From: Cryobacterium gelidum
GTDB lineage: Bacteria; Actinomycetota; Actinomycetes; Actinomycetales; Microbacteriaceae
Assembly (NCBI RefSeq): GCF_004403985.1
Contig: NZ_SOHL01000030.1
Span: forward strand, 118,039 to 182,038
Length of the DNA: 64,000 bases
Direction: 5' to 3'
Numbering within the stretch: the first letter of the stretch is position 1; each line of letters starts with the position of its first letter. The notes beneath the pieces are model-generated. The model saw only the letters and a list, made by a program, of their open reading frames with translations, had not been told where the DNA came from and made no database searches. Below are positions 45,854-55,719 of the stretch, in pieces. Both the position numbers and the translations under genes were made by a program.

Positions 45854-46813
45854 CTATTCTGTGGCGAAACGGTCGGTCGCCTCGATGATGGCGTCGAGGA
45901 TGCCGGGCTGGTCGAGGGCATGGCCAGCGTCGGGAATCAGGTGGAATTCAGCCTCCGGCCAGTTCTTGTGCAGGTCCCACGCAGTGAAGGCCGGGGTGCA
46001 CATGTCGTAGCGACCCTGCACGATCACGCCGGGGATGTCGGCGAGGCGGGAGGCGTTGTCGATGAGTTGATTCGGGGTGAACCAACCCCTGTTGGCGAAG
46101 AAATGGTTCTCGATGCGGGCGAACGCCACTGCGAAGGCGGGGTCGGCAAAGTGCGCAACCTTGTCGGGCTCCTGCAGCAGGGTGATCGTCGAGGATTCCC
46201 AAGTGGCCCACGCCACGCCGGCACGCTGGCGAACGAACTGGTCGGGATCGTGCAGCAGGCGGCCGTAGGCCTCGATCAGGTGGCCGCGTTCATTCTCGGG
46301 AACCGGAGCGAGGAACGACTCCCACAGGTCGGGGTAGATCGCGGCGGCACCGCCCTCGTATAACCAGTCGAGCTCTACCGGGCGCAGGGTGAAGATACCG
46401 CGCAGGACGAGTTCGGTGACCTTGTCGGGGTACGTTTGGGCGTACGCGAGCGCGAGGGTGCTGCCCCAGGATCCGCCGCAGACCAACCAGCGGTCAATGC
46501 CGAGATGCTCGCGTATTTTCTCCAGGTCAGCTACGAGGGTCCACGTGGTGTTGACGTTCAGGTCCACGTCGGACTCGCTCGCGTGCGGGGTGCTCGAGCC
46601 GCAGCCGCGCTGGTCGAACAGGATGATGCGGTACTTCGCCGGGTCGAATACCCGACGCTGGTCGGGGCCGGAAGCGCCTCCCGGGCCGCCGTGCAGATAG
46701 ACCGCCGGCTTACCGTCGGGATTGCCGGAGGCTTCCCAATAGATGGTCTGATTGTCGCCAACATCGAGCATACCGGTCTCATAGGGGTCGAGCTCGGGGT
46801 AGAAAGTACGCAT
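45854..46813 (-). CDS. pip: Proline iminopeptidase, family S33
   Basis: The 319-residue alpha/beta hydrolase removes N-terminal proline from peptides. The oxyanion region is HGGPGGASGPDQRR, the strand FDQRGCGSS follows, and the nucleophile elbow is GGSWGSTLAL (Ser near 111). The late Asp (YDMCTP) and His (DAGHALDQPG) complete the triad. It converges on the CDP-alcohol transferase gene with only 13 bp between. Confidence 0.95.
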   Translation of the reverse strand: MRTFYPELDPYETGMLDVGDNQTIYWEASGNPDGKPAVYLHGGPGGASGPDQRRVFDPAKYRIILFDQRGCGSSTPHASESDVDLNVNTTWTLVADLEKIREHLGIDRWLVCGGSWGSTLALAYAQTYPDKVTELVLRGIFTLRPVELDWLYEGGAAAIYPDLWESFLAPVPENERGHLIEAYGRLLHDPDQFVRQRAGVAWATWESSTITLLQEPDKVAHFADPAFAVAFARIENHFFANRGWFTPNQLIDNASRLADIPGVIVQGRYDMCTPAFTAWDLHKNWPEAEFHLIPDAGHALDQPGILDAIIEATDRFATE

Positions 46814-46865
46814 ACCTCGAGCCTATTCCCCGGCACTAAACGATCGCCACGTGCGACGATAGATC

Positions 46866-47252
46866 ATGGCGAGCACATCTCTCACGGAGGCCGAGCTTGG
46901 GCACTTCGACCAGGAGCTCAGGGATCAGCGCGACTCGACCGAGATTGAGCTGAACAGGCTGGCGGAGTCGCTCACGAACGTACGCGAAGCGCGAAGCGAC
47001 GGATCGGCCGACGACGAGCACGATCCGGAAGGTCCGACCCTGTCGAGTGACTGGTCGCGAATCGTCGGTGTTCACCGCGAGTTCCGCGAGAAAGTCGCCG
47101 CGATCGATCGTGCGCTGGCCCGCATTGCTGACGGGAGTTTCGGTACGTGCATCCGATGCGGAAGAGGCATCGGGGCCGCCCGGCTGTTGGCCCTCCCGAC
47201 GGCGGAACTGTGCATCGACTGTGCCCGGGAGGTCGAAGGCCACAACCGGTAG
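46866..47252 (+). CDS. DksA/TraR family zinc-finger protein
   Basis: The 128-residue protein has an N-terminal coiled coil (about 5-80) and a C-terminal four-cysteine finger CIRCGRGIGAARLLALPTAELCIDC. Known relatives act in the RNA polymerase secondary channel, although many actinobacterial ones are uncharacterised. The coiled-coil tip lacks a clear DxxDxA motif, so it may not act as DksA does. It converges on the response regulator gene. Confidence 0.87.
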   Translation: MASTSLTEAELGHFDQELRDQRDSTEIELNRLAESLTNVREARSDGSADDEHDPEGPTLSSDWSRIVGVHREFREKVAAIDRALARIADGSFGTCIRCGRGIGAARLLALPTAELCIDCAREVEGHNR

Positions 47253-47268
47253 CGGAGTCGGTCGACGG

Positions 47269-47949
47269 TCACTGCCCGGCGAGGCCGAGTTCGTAGGCCA
47301 GAATGACCGCCTGAACCCGATCGCGGACGCCGAGTTTGTGCAGGATGCGGCCGACATGCGTCTTCACGGTCGATTCGGAGAGAAAGAAGCGCTCGGCCAG
47401 TTCGGTGTTGGAGAGCCCCTCGGCGACGGCGAGAAAGACTTCGGTCTCGCGTTCGGTGAGCGCTCCAAGCGCCGTGGGGTCGCCGGCAGTACCGGCTTCG
47501 GCCTGGGGCAGTTTGGTACCGAACAGGTCGAGCAGGCGTCGGGTCACCCTCGGCGAAACGGATGCTTCTCCCGAGGCCACCGTGCGGATCGCGGCGATCA
47601 GCTCCCCCGGTTCGGCGTTCTTCAGCAGAAAACCACTCGCGCCGGCACGCAGCCCTCCGAAGGCGTACTCGTCCAGATCGAAGGTCGTGAGAATGATGAT
47701 CCGGGTGTTCGGCTGGGCCGTCATGATCTGCCGGGTAGCCTCGATACCGTCGACGCCCGGCATGCGCACGTCCATCAGGATGACCTGGGGGCGCAGGCTC
47801 GCGGCGAGCGAAATCGCCTGGGCACCGGAGCCAGCCTCTGCGACCACGGAGAAGTCCTCTTCGGCTTCGAGAACCATGCGAAACCCTACGCGCAACAGCG
47901 CCTGGTCGTCGGCGAGCATGATGCTGATCGGTGCGGAATGGGGGGTCAT
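47269..47949 (-). CDS. NarL/LuxR-family response regulator
   Basis: The 226-residue regulator has a receiver domain (about 5-125) with the phospho-acceptor Asp in VILMDVRMPGVDG. A LuxR-type helix-turn-helix follows (about 160-220, LTERETEVFLAVAEGLSNTELAERFFLSESTVKTHVGRIL). Its start overlaps the histidine kinase stop (ATGA). It probably controls the adjoining ABC transporter operon. Confidence 0.95.
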   Translation of the reverse strand: MTPHSAPISIMLADDQALLRVGFRMVLEAEEDFSVVAEAGSGAQAISLAASLRPQVILMDVRMPGVDGIEATRQIMTAQPNTRIIILTTFDLDEYAFGGLRAGASGFLLKNAEPGELIAAIRTVASGEASVSPRVTRRLLDLFGTKLPQAEAGTAGDPTALGALTERETEVFLAVAEGLSNTELAERFFLSESTVKTHVGRILHKLGVRDRVQAVILAYELGLAGQ

Positions 47950-48770
47950 GATTCGTCCTCAAATCTCAGGGTCGCATGCACGCGCCAGCCGTCGTGGAGT
48001 CCCGGCGCCGCCTCGAAGATTCCGCCGTAGATCGCGACGCGTTCCTGCATTCCGATCAGGCCGCGGCCAAAGCCCTGGACACTGGCTGCTGCCGCCGGTC
48101 GGCCGTTGTCGCTTATCGTGATCTGCGCTGTCCCGGGAGAGGAGGTCAGACGCACGGTCACCCTGGTCGGCGTATCCGCATAGCGCAACACGTTCGTCAA
48201 TGACTCCTGGATGAGCCGAAAGATGGTCAGCTGCACGCTCGCGTTGCTCGGCTCTCGGCCGCTGCGTTCCAGGACGACCGGAAGCCCGGTCGATCGGAAG
48301 GACTCGACGAGGTCGGCGAGTTGGTCGATGCCCGGCTGCGGAGCTCGCGGAGCCGGCTCCGTCTCAACTTCGAGCACCCCGAGCAGGCGGCGCATCTCGG
48401 TCATCGACCGGCGCCCGGTGGCCGCGACGTCGAGCATTGCAGCGCGGGATCGTTCGACGTCCTTCGGTGCGATCGCGTGGGCACCGTCGGCGAGCGCCAC
48501 CATGACCGAGAGACTGTGCGCGACCACATCGTGCATTTCACCGGCTATTCGGGTGCGCTCCGAGATGCGGGCGAGCTGCGCCTGCTGGTCACGTTCGCGG
48601 GTCAACTGCGCGGCCAGGTCAAGCAGCGACGCCACGTAGCGCTTGCTGTTGCCCATGTTCACGCCGACCAGCGTCGCGGCTAGCAGCATGATCGCGGATT
48701 GGCTGGCGACGGGGATCCACGGGACCTCGGCCGGGTTGTCGGTGAGCCAGGCGGCCAGGCCGGCCAGCAC
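47946..48770 (-). CDS. NarL-type sensor histidine kinase, N-terminus lost
   Basis: The frame encodes 274 residues with one remaining membrane helix (about 18-40). A HisKA_3 dimerisation domain has the phospho-acceptor His in ERTRIAGEMHDVVAHSLSVMV, and a HATPase domain has ISDNGRP and GRGLIGMQERV. Kinases of this type normally have four to six more helices ahead. Here the upstream DNA switches directly into the ABC permease in another frame, and no ribosome site precedes the GTG. It may not be expressed, or may act without signal input. Confidence 0.8.
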   Translation of the reverse strand: MLAGLAAWLTDNPAEVPWIPVASQSAIMLLAATLVGVNMGNSKRYVASLLDLAAQLTRERDQQAQLARISERTRIAGEMHDVVAHSLSVMVALADGAHAIAPKDVERSRAAMLDVAATGRRSMTEMRRLLGVLEVETEPAPRAPQPGIDQLADLVESFRSTGLPVVLERSGREPSNASVQLTIFRLIQESLTNVLRYADTPTRVTVRLTSSPGTAQITISDNGRPAAAASVQGFGRGLIGMQERVAIYGGIFEAAPGLHDGWRVHATLRFEDES

Positions 48771-49288
48771 AGGCTTGCAGTGACGTCCTTGGCTCCCAGG
48801 ATGGGAGTGGCCACGAGGAACGAGCCGACCACACTGAACAGGCCCACCAGGACGGTGAATCCGAACAGCACGATTACCTTGGTCCAGAGCGCGGGCAAGC
48901 GGCCCGGCACCGCGGTGAGCGTCGATTTGATCATGCCGCTGGAATATTCACCGCTAATCGACAGCACGCCAAGAACCGCGACGATCATTTGGCCGAGGCC
49001 CAATCCGGTCGTGGAGACGAGCACGAACATCTGCGCGTTATCGACGGCCATGGCGGCACCGGTGGCCGGGTCGAATCCGGCCGTTAGCGGGGACAATGCG
49101 AAGGACATCGCCACGGCGAGTCCGAGGGAGGCTACGACGACGAGGGAAAAGGTCCAGTAGGTGGAGCGCAGGCTCCAGAGCTTGATCGATTCAGACCTGA
49201 GCAGGCCGCTGAAGCTGAGCCCGGAGCCGGTTGAAACGTAGGGGGCCCCAGAAGCGGATTGCGTTGTCTGGTGGGTCTGGGTGCTCAT
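48680..49288 (-). pseudogene. ABC transporter permease truncated by deletion into the kinase gene
   Basis: The first about 172 residues (from MSTQTHQTTQ) are a normal ABC-2-type permease with helices near 45-65, 85-115 and 140-160. After GAKDVTAS the frame runs into the histidine kinase DNA out of frame, giving a meaningless tail LCWPAWPPGSPTTRPRSRG to the stop at 48680. The usual three further helices are absent. The start overlaps the ATPase stop (ATGA). The break lies near 48770-48785. Confidence 0.78.
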
Positions 49289-50223
49289 CGAGCGACCTCC
49301 GCTTCGGTGTGGGAGGAGGCATCGCCGGTGCGATACTCCACTTCGTTCTGCGTGAGTTTCATGTAAGCGTCCTCGAGGAAGGCGTTCACCGCCGAGAGCT
49401 CGTGCAGGGAAATCTGGGCGGCAGCGGCACGGTCGCCGATCTCGTTCACGGTCAATCCGCTGATCTCGAGCACGTCCTGCTCGACGTTGGTGATGGTGAC
49501 ATCTTCCTGTGCCAGCAGGGCGGCGAGGGCCGCCGAGTGCGGGGTGCGCACGCGAACCGTGTTCTGCGCAGCCGAGGCGATAATATCGGCGACCGAGGCA
49601 TCCGCTATCACCCGACCGCGGCCGAGCACGATGATGTGGTCGGCGGTGAGCGCCATCTCGCTCATCAGGTGCGAGGAGAGCAGCACGGTGCGGCCCTCGG
49701 CGGCGAGCTGTTTGGTGAGCGTACGCACCCACTGCACGCCCTCGGGGTCGAGGCCGTTGACCGGCTCGTCGAGGATGAGCGTGGCCGGGTCGCCGAGCAA
49801 GGCAGCGGCGATGCCGAGGCGCTGGCCCATACCGAGGGAGAATCCACCGACGCGCTTGCGGGCGACGGACTCCAGACCGGTGAGGTTGATGACCTCGTGC
49901 ACTCGACTGGTGGGGATGTTGTGGGTCGCGGCTATGGCACGCAGGTGGTTGTAGGCGCTGCGACCGGTGTGCACGGCCTTGGCGTCGAGCAACACGCCGA
50001 CCTCGCGCAGTGGCGCTTTGTGCTCGTGGTACGGCTTACCGTTGACGATGACCGACCCGGCGCTGGGTCGGTCTAGACCCACGATCATGCGCATTGTGGT
50101 GGACTTGCCCGCGCCGTTCGGCCCGAGAAAACCGGTGACCTTGCCGGGCTGCACCGTGAAGTCGACCGCGTCGACCGCGGTCTTGCTTCCGTAGTGCTTG
50201 GTCAGGGACTGTGCCTGGATCAC
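49285..50223 (-). CDS. ABC transporter ATP-binding protein
   Basis: The 312-residue ATPase has Walker A LGPNGAGKSTTM (about 37-48), the signature FSLGMGQRLGIAAALLG, Walker B ATLILDEPVNGLDPEG and the H-loop LLSSHLMSEM. It resembles drug or peptide exporter subunits that pair with ABC-2 permeases. I chose the GTG at 50223 with GAGG upstream; an ATG at 50262 is in frame. Its permease partner in the operon appears broken. Confidence 0.93.
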   Translation of the reverse strand: MIQAQSLTKHYGSKTAVDAVDFTVQPGKVTGFLGPNGAGKSTTMRMIVGLDRPSAGSVIVNGKPYHEHKAPLREVGVLLDAKAVHTGRSAYNHLRAIAATHNIPTSRVHEVINLTGLESVARKRVGGFSLGMGQRLGIAAALLGDPATLILDEPVNGLDPEGVQWVRTLTKQLAAEGRTVLLSSHLMSEMALTADHIIVLGRGRVIADASVADIIASAAQNTVRVRTPHSAALAALLAQEDVTITNVEQDVLEISGLTVNEIGDRAAAAQISLHELSAVNAFLEDAYMKLTQNEVEYRTGDASSHTEAEVAR

Positions 50224-50276
50224 GACTGCCTCATTCCGTTGGTGGGTGAGGCCCCGTTTCACTGCACGGAAGCCCT

Positions 50277-50290
50277 ATACCAAACGGTAT
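50277..50290. promoter_or_regulatory. Palindrome upstream of the ABC operon
   Basis: ATACC-AAAC-GGTAT forms a two-fold symmetric site 54 bp upstream of the ATPase start. The form resembles TetR-type operators. No cognate regulator gene is adjacent. Confidence 0.4.
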
Positions 50291-50343
50291 GGTTTGCCCG
50301 CTATGTGGCGCATCAACCTGGGGATGGTTGTGCCCCACCGGTG

Positions 50344-50359
50344 TCGTACCTGAGTACGA
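50344..50359. promoter_or_regulatory. Palindrome between acyl-CoA oxidase and ABC operon
   Basis: TCGTAC-CTGA-GTACGA is a perfect 6-bp inverted repeat beginning 27 bp before the 3' end of the oxidase gene. It could be an operator for the ABC operon or a short hairpin. Confidence 0.35.
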
Positions 50360-50370
50360 TGCGCGCCGGC

Positions 50371-52479
50371 CTACCGTTTGACCGACTTTTCGGGTGCGGG
50401 AGCGGCTCCCGACGCCCGCTGGTCGGCGTAGTAGTCGCGCGCCTCGTTCTGGCGTTCACGCTCAATACCGCTCGCGATCGTAGCCCGCAGGTGATCTGGC
50501 GAATAGCCGAACGCGTCGACGAGATCGAGGGCATGCGGACGAACGCGCGCGATCAGCCGGTCGATGTAAGCCGTGACGGCCTGGGCCCGCTGGGCGGAGA
50601 GTCGACCGTGAATGAGGTACCAGGCCAGGTTCTTCTCGACCAGGCCGAGGCCGAACAAATCGCGCAGCCAGGTGAGCACCTGCTTGGTTCCGGCATCCGT
50701 TGTGGCGTCGAGCGCCCGGGTGAACGACTCCCACTGCAGGAGTTCGCCATGGGCGCGTGCTGCCTCGATGAGCTCGTTCTGGTGCGCGTTGAACAGATCG
50801 GCGGCTTGCTTACTGGGCAGCTTGGTGGCACCGCGCAGCTTGCCGGCGACCTCGCCGATCATACTCTCGACCCGATCGGTGAGCAGCTCGCGCTGCACGT
50901 CGGCATCGCGGAGGGCACCGACGGAGCGGGCGGTGGATCCGCGGTCGAACACCGTCTGCCCGAGGGTGCGCAGGCCTGTGCCATGGTAGGCGCGACCGGC
51001 GGCGTGCTGCACGACGTAGCGCGCGAGGGCTCCGGCATCCGCTGTGGCGAATTTACGGCTGTAATCGGTGAGCAGACGCTTGGCGACGAGCTGCAGCAGC
51101 ACGTTGTTGTCGCCCTCGAAGGTCGCGAAGATGTCGAGGTCGGCGCGCAACCCCACGAGGCGGTTCTCAGCCATGAAGCCGGCGCCGCCGCAGGCTTCAC
51201 GGGCCTCCTGCAGGGTGTCGAGTGCGTGCCAGGTGGAGAGCGGCTTGAGCGCGGCAGCGAGGGTCTCGAGGTCTTGCCGGTCATCGTCGGTGTCGGCCTT
51301 GCCGCTGAACACGTCGTCGAACTTCACCAGGAACTCGTCGTGCGCGAAGGTCTGGGCGTACGTCGTGGCAAGGCGCGGAAACAACCGGCGCTGGTGCCGC
51401 TGGTAGTCGAGGATGACCTCCTCGTCGGTGTCGCTGCCGGCGGTGAATTGGCGACGCTGGCTTCCATAGGTGATCGCGATGGTCAGGGCGAGAGCGGATG
51501 CCGCGGTGGCGGCCCCGTCGAGCGACACGCGCCCCTGGACCAGCGTGCCCAGCATCGTGAAGAAGCGACGGCCGGGGCTTGATATCGGGCTGGAGTACGT
51601 GCCGTCCTCGGCGACGTCGCCGTACCGGTTGAGCAGATTTTCACGCGGGATGCGCACGTCGGTGAAGTGCAGTCGGCCGTTGTCGATGCCGTTGAGGCCA
51701 CCCTTCAAGCCGTCGTCCTCGCCGCCGACACCGGGGAGGAAATCGCCATCGGCGCCCCGAATGGGCAGGTAGAAGGCATGCACGCCGTGGTTGGTTCCAC
51801 GGGTGATGAGCTGTGCGAACAGCACGGCGGCAATGCCGTCTTTCGCGGCGTTGCCGAGGTAATCCTTCCAGGCGGCGCGAAACGGGGTGTTGATGATGAA
51901 CTCACCGGTGGCGGCGTCGAAGGTCGCGGTGGTCGCGATGCTTGCCACGTCTGAGCCGTGACCGATTTCGGTCATGGCGAACGCGCCCGGCACGCTCAGG
52001 TCCATGATGCCGGGAAGGTACTTATCGTGGTGCGGCTTGGTGCCGAGGTGCAGGACGGCGGCGCCGAACAGGCCCCACTGCACGCCACCCTTGATCTGCA
52101 GGCTCGGGTCGGCAATGACGAGTTCTTCGAAGCCGGCAATGTTTCCACCGTGGTCGTCCTGACCGCCAAGGTGCTTGGGGAAGGCGCGCAGTACGTGGCC
52201 GTTGGCTGCGAGTACCTTGAGCTGCTCAAAAACACGCAGCCGGTGGTCAGCCATGGAGAGCCCCTCGATGCGCTGCATATCGGGGCGCGCGGTGACTTCT
52301 CGGGCGGCGAGGCGCACGTCGGCCCAGGTGCCGAGCAGCTGGCGCCCGAGTTGTTCGACGTTGACTGCAGGGGCGGTCGGATCACCGATGGACTTGATGG
52401 GTCCCGTGTCGACACTGGGAACGAGGCTGGGATCGATCGTCGTCGATCGGGTGTTGGAGCGCTGTTTCGTGTCAACCAC
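50371..52479 (-). CDS. Acyl-CoA oxidase
   Basis: The 702-residue FAD enzyme oxidises acyl-CoA to enoyl-CoA with release of hydrogen peroxide. Visible are the FAD/substrate region AFAMTEIGHGSDVASIATTATFD, the loop RVSLDGAATAAS, QEAREACGGAGFMAENR with the catalytic Glu region, and FEGDNNVLLQLVAKRLL. Length is close to peroxisomal-type ACOX (about 660-700). I chose the GTG at 52479 (AGGA upstream); the frame runs back to 52725. A palindrome lies upstream in the spacer. Confidence 0.92.
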   Translation of the reverse strand: MVDTKQRSNTRSTTIDPSLVPSVDTGPIKSIGDPTAPAVNVEQLGRQLLGTWADVRLAAREVTARPDMQRIEGLSMADHRLRVFEQLKVLAANGHVLRAFPKHLGGQDDHGGNIAGFEELVIADPSLQIKGGVQWGLFGAAVLHLGTKPHHDKYLPGIMDLSVPGAFAMTEIGHGSDVASIATTATFDAATGEFIINTPFRAAWKDYLGNAAKDGIAAVLFAQLITRGTNHGVHAFYLPIRGADGDFLPGVGGEDDGLKGGLNGIDNGRLHFTDVRIPRENLLNRYGDVAEDGTYSSPISSPGRRFFTMLGTLVQGRVSLDGAATAASALALTIAITYGSQRRQFTAGSDTDEEVILDYQRHQRRLFPRLATTYAQTFAHDEFLVKFDDVFSGKADTDDDRQDLETLAAALKPLSTWHALDTLQEAREACGGAGFMAENRLVGLRADLDIFATFEGDNNVLLQLVAKRLLTDYSRKFATADAGALARYVVQHAAGRAYHGTGLRTLGQTVFDRGSTARSVGALRDADVQRELLTDRVESMIGEVAGKLRGATKLPSKQAADLFNAHQNELIEAARAHGELLQWESFTRALDATTDAGTKQVLTWLRDLFGLGLVEKNLAWYLIHGRLSAQRAQAVTAYIDRLIARVRPHALDLVDAFGYSPDHLRATIASGIERERQNEARDYYADQRASGAAPAPEKSVKR

Positions 52480-52596
52480 GGGTGGTCCTAACTGTTCGCG
52501 CGAAAGTGATGATCGCAACGTTAGGGCCGCATGGTCGCGGTCGTGAAACGCGCGGTGCGGGGGCAACAACGATAGATGCCGCCCCCGGCATCCGTT

Positions 52597-52613
52597 TTGT
52601 AGGTTTACTACAA
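52597..52613. promoter_or_regulatory. Palindrome upstream of acyl-CoA oxidase
   Basis: TTGTAG-GTTTA-CTACAA is a perfect 6-bp inverted repeat 118 bp upstream of the oxidase start, in the spacer behind recQ. It could be an operator for fatty-acid-dependent control. The regulator is unknown. Confidence 0.4.
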
Positions 52614-52663
52614 CCTCGAACCGTGTACACGTGCGCTCCCACACAAATAGCGTACTGGTGCGA

Positions 52664-54745
52664 TCACGCGGAAGCGGCGACAACCTCGAGGAGGGCTTCG
52701 CCGTAGGCTTCGAGCTTCTTAGCACCGATACCGGTGATGCCGTCGAGCCCGGCGAGCGTGGTGGGACCGGCGGCGGCCACAGCGATCAGGGTCGCGTCGC
52801 CGAAGACGATGTAGGCGGGCACGCCCTGCTCCTTCGACTCGGCCGAACGCCACACCCGCAGCGCCTCGAACAGGGTCTCTTGGGACGTGCTGAGGTCGGC
52901 GGCAGCAACCTTCGCTGCGCTCGGGCGGCGGGCGGCACTGGAACGCGCGGGGCGGTCGGGTTCACGCCGCAATTGCACCGTGCGGCTGCCGCCGAGAACC
53001 TCGGCGGCAGCATCCGTTAGCACGAGGGTGCCGTATTCGCCGGAGGTGGCGAGCAGGCCCTGGGCCAGCATCTGCCGCACGACGCCGCGCCAGGCCTGGT
53101 CGCTGAGGTCGGCGCCGAGGCCCCACGTGCTCAGCTCGGTGTGCCGGTATTGGGTGGCGCGGGGGGTTTCTTTGCCGCGGAGGATGTCGATGAGGTGGCC
53201 GGCGCCGAACTTCTGATTGCGTTCGCGGTGCAGGCGCACGATCGTGGAGAGCAGTTTTTGGGCGGGGATGGTGCCGTCCCAGGCTTCGGGCGGTTCGAGG
53301 CAGGTATCGCAGTTGCCGCAGGGTTCGCTGGCCTGGCCGAAGTAACGCAGCAGGTTGACCCGGCGGCAATGCACCGTTTCGCACAGCGCGAGCATGGCGT
53401 CGAGGTGGGCGGAGAGTTTGCGCCGGTGGCCGAGGTCGCCGGGTGACTCGTCGATCATGCGGCGCTGCTGCACGACATCTTGCAGGCCGTAGGCCAGCCA
53501 GGCCGTGGCCGGTGCCCCGTCGCGGCCGGCTCGACCGGTCTCCTGGTAGTAGCCCTCGACCGATTTGGGCAGGTCGATGTGGGCCACGAAGCGCACGTCG
53601 GGCTTGTCGATTCCCATGCCGAACGCGATCGTGGCGACGATGACGACGCCCTCCTCGCGCAGAAAACGGGACTGGGTGCGAGCGCGCAGGCCCGCGTCGA
53701 GCCCGGCATGATACGGCAGCGCGTTGACGCCGTTCTGCCGCAGGAATTCGGCGGTCTGGTCGACTGTCTTGCGACTGAGGGCGTAGACGATTCCGGCGTC
53801 GCCCGGGTGCTCCGTCTTCAAGAAGGAGAGCAGCTGTTTGCGCACCTCGGATTTGCCGACAATGCGGTACTGAATGTTGGGCCGGTCGAAACTCGCCACG
53901 AAGTGTCTGGCGTCGCCCAGCTGCAGGCGGGTAGTGATCTCCTGGTGCGTGGCATCCGTCGCTGTGGCGGTGAGGGCGATGCGCGGTACGTCGGGCCAGC
54001 GATCGGCTAGTTCGCTGAGCGCGAGGTAGTCGGGCCGAAAGTCGTGACCCCACTGGGACACGCAGTGGGCTTCGTCGATGGCGAACAGGGCGATGGTTCC
54101 GCGGTCGAGAAGCCGTTTGGTGGCTTCATTGGCGAGTCGCTCGGGGGCGACGTAGAGCAAATCGAGGTCGCCGTTCAGGTAGTCGCGTTCGACCTGGCTG
54201 CGGGCCTGGGAGTCTTGGCTGGAGTTGAGAAACTCGGCGCGCACACCGACGGCGGTGAGCGCGTCGACCTGGTCTTGCATCAGGGCGATGAGTGGGGAGA
54301 CGACGATGCCGGTTCCAGCACGCACGAGCGCGGGAATTTGGTAGCAGAGGCTTTTGCCGCCGCCGGTAGGCATGAGCACAACGGCGTCCTTGCCGTCGAC
54401 GACCTGTGCGATGATCTCGGCCTGGTCGCCGCGGAAGGAGTCGTAGCCGAATACGGTGTGCAGGGCTTCAGCCGCGGTGGCGAACTTGCGGGTGGCGGCG
54501 CGCATCGGCGTAACGGTGCGAGCGGCAGGCCGGTTCGGGCCGCGTGGGTTGGCAGGGGGCTGGTGCGACGCGGATGCCGCGCCCGCGCGAGCCGGCTGCC
54601 GGGCGCCGTACTGCCGGTCGGCTTCGGGAGGTGGCGGTGCGTCGAAGTCGTCGGGGGCGTCGAAATCGGTCGGTGGTTCAAAGTCGCTGGGTGTTTCAAC
54701 GTCGTCAGGGTTCCAGGGCAGCTCAGCGTTCCAACTCACCTGCAT
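52664..54745 (-). CDS. recQ: RecQ-family ATP-dependent DNA helicase
   Basis: The 693-residue helicase has a disordered acidic start with DFDAP-type repeats (about 10-45). The helicase core has [15 protein letters not shown], the DEAH-type box [20 protein letters not shown] and [10 protein letters not shown]. The zinc-binding RQC domain has [23 protein letters not shown], and an HRDC domain lies at the end. It unwinds recombination and repair intermediates. Start is uncertain between the ATG at 54745 and an in-frame GTG at 54769. Confidence 0.94.
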   Translation of the reverse strand: MQVSWNAELPWNPDDVETPSDFEPPTDFDAPDDFDAPPPPEADRQYGARQPARAGAASASHQPPANPRGPNRPAARTVTPMRAATRKFATAAEALHTVFGYDSFRGDQAEIIAQVVDGKDAVVLMPTGGGKSLCYQIPALVRAGTGIVVSPLIALMQDQVDALTAVGVRAEFLNSSQDSQARSQVERDYLNGDLDLLYVAPERLANEATKRLLDRGTIALFAIDEAHCVSQWGHDFRPDYLALSELADRWPDVPRIALTATATDATHQEITTRLQLGDARHFVASFDRPNIQYRIVGKSEVRKQLLSFLKTEHPGDAGIVYALSRKTVDQTAEFLRQNGVNALPYHAGLDAGLRARTQSRFLREEGVVIVATIAFGMGIDKPDVRFVAHIDLPKSVEGYYQETGRAGRDGAPATAWLAYGLQDVVQQRRMIDESPGDLGHRRKLSAHLDAMLALCETVHCRRVNLLRYFGQASEPCGNCDTCLEPPEAWDGTIPAQKLLSTIVRLHRERNQKFGAGHLIDILRGKETPRATQYRHTELSTWGLGADLSDQAWRGVVRQMLAQGLLATSGEYGTLVLTDAAAEVLGGSRTVQLRREPDRPARSSAARRPSAAKVAAADLSTSQETLFEALRVWRSAESKEQGVPAYIVFGDATLIAVAAAGPTTLAGLDGITGIGAKKLEAYGEALLEVVAASA

Positions 54746-54797
54746 AACTTTACCCGGGCCCCCTGACACGTTCTCCCGTGCCGGTCAGATCCGCGAC

Positions 54798-54846
54798 AGC
54801 GGGTAACTGGTTGCTTCACGGCACCTGAAGCAACCACCTACCCGCT
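54798..54846. terminator. Long hairpin terminator after the copC gene
   Basis: AGCGGGTA and GGTTGCTTCA pair with TGAAGCAACC and TACCCGCT across a seven-base loop, giving a stem of about 18 bp broken by a three-base internal loop. It starts 11 bp after the copC stop codon. Confidence 0.85.
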
Positions 54847-54856
54847 ATCGGGTGAA

Positions 54857-55615
54857 TCAGCGGCGGCGCTTCTGGCGCAGGATGAGCAGGGTCACTGCGA
54901 CGGCGAGCACTACCGCGCCGAGGGCTGCGCCGATCCAGGCGACGGTCGAGAGGGGGCTCTCGCTGGCGGCGCTCGATCCGGCGTCGGTGGTGGCGTCCGT
55001 GGTGGAGGCATCCGCTTCGATCCCGCAAGACGGAGCCGTGGCCGCACCGTCGGCGAGCGACTGGCCCGGGGCCGGCTTCCAGTCGAAAGTGAACTCGTCA
55101 GAGATCGAGTGGCCGTCGGTGGAGACCGCCTGCCAGATCACCCTGTATTGTCCGGCCGGGCCGAGCTGCGCCGCGGTTTCGATCGTTGCACCGGAGACAG
55201 TTGCGCAGCCATCCCCGTAGAACAGCGGCGCACCGGCCGGCCCGGTGACGATCATCGCGGCGCTGGAGCCGGTTCCGCCGAGATCGAGCAACAGGTCGCT
55301 CGTGGTGACCGAGAACAACTCGGGCTGCTCGGTCACCACCGAGTCGGCCGCCGGTGAGGAGCCGACGGCGTTGTTATGAGCGGATGCCGGTGCTGCACCC
55401 CAGCCCAGGGCCGCTGCCGCGACGACGACCGCGAATACGGCTCGGGCCGTGCGGCGAGCGGCCGAAGCAGTCTGCCGGCGGGTCGGCCGCTGGTGCGCAG
55501 TTCGAACGATGGAGGCTGTCGTCCCGTGGGGGGTCGAGTTGGCGCGCACGGTGCTGGACCGACTGTTTGCGGCGGGCGGTGCAGTGGAGGCACCGCGAGG
55601 GATCGTGAACTTCAT
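54857..55615 (-). CDS. CopC-domain secreted membrane-anchored protein
   Basis: The 252-residue protein has an unusually long N-terminus before a signal helix (about 55-79, ending APASA). The mature start HNNAVGSSPAADSVV gives an N-terminal His as used for Cu(II) binding. The CopC domain (about 80-185) ends with SVDGHSISDEFTFDW-like residues. An acidic Ser/Thr linker and a C-terminal membrane helix plus RQKRRR follow. AAGGAC precedes the ATG. It probably takes part in copper handling outside the membrane. Confidence 0.88.
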   Translation of the reverse strand: MKFTIPRGASTAPPAANSRSSTVRANSTPHGTTASIVRTAHQRPTRRQTASAARRTARAVFAVVVAAAALGWGAAPASAHNNAVGSSPAADSVVTEQPELFSVTTSDLLLDLGGTGSSAAMIVTGPAGAPLFYGDGCATVSGATIETAAQLGPAGQYRVIWQAVSTDGHSISDEFTFDWKPAPGQSLADGAATAPSCGIEADASTTDATTDAGSSAASESPLSTVAWIGAALGAVVLAVAVTLLILRQKRRR

Positions 55616-55719
55616 GATTGTCCTTCAGCGTGGGGTGCCCGGCGCTCACCGAACGGGGCCGGAGCTGCCTCTGCTAGTCGTTCGGTGCGGCGGGGAGAAT
55701 GGTCTGGTTCGTGGCTGTG

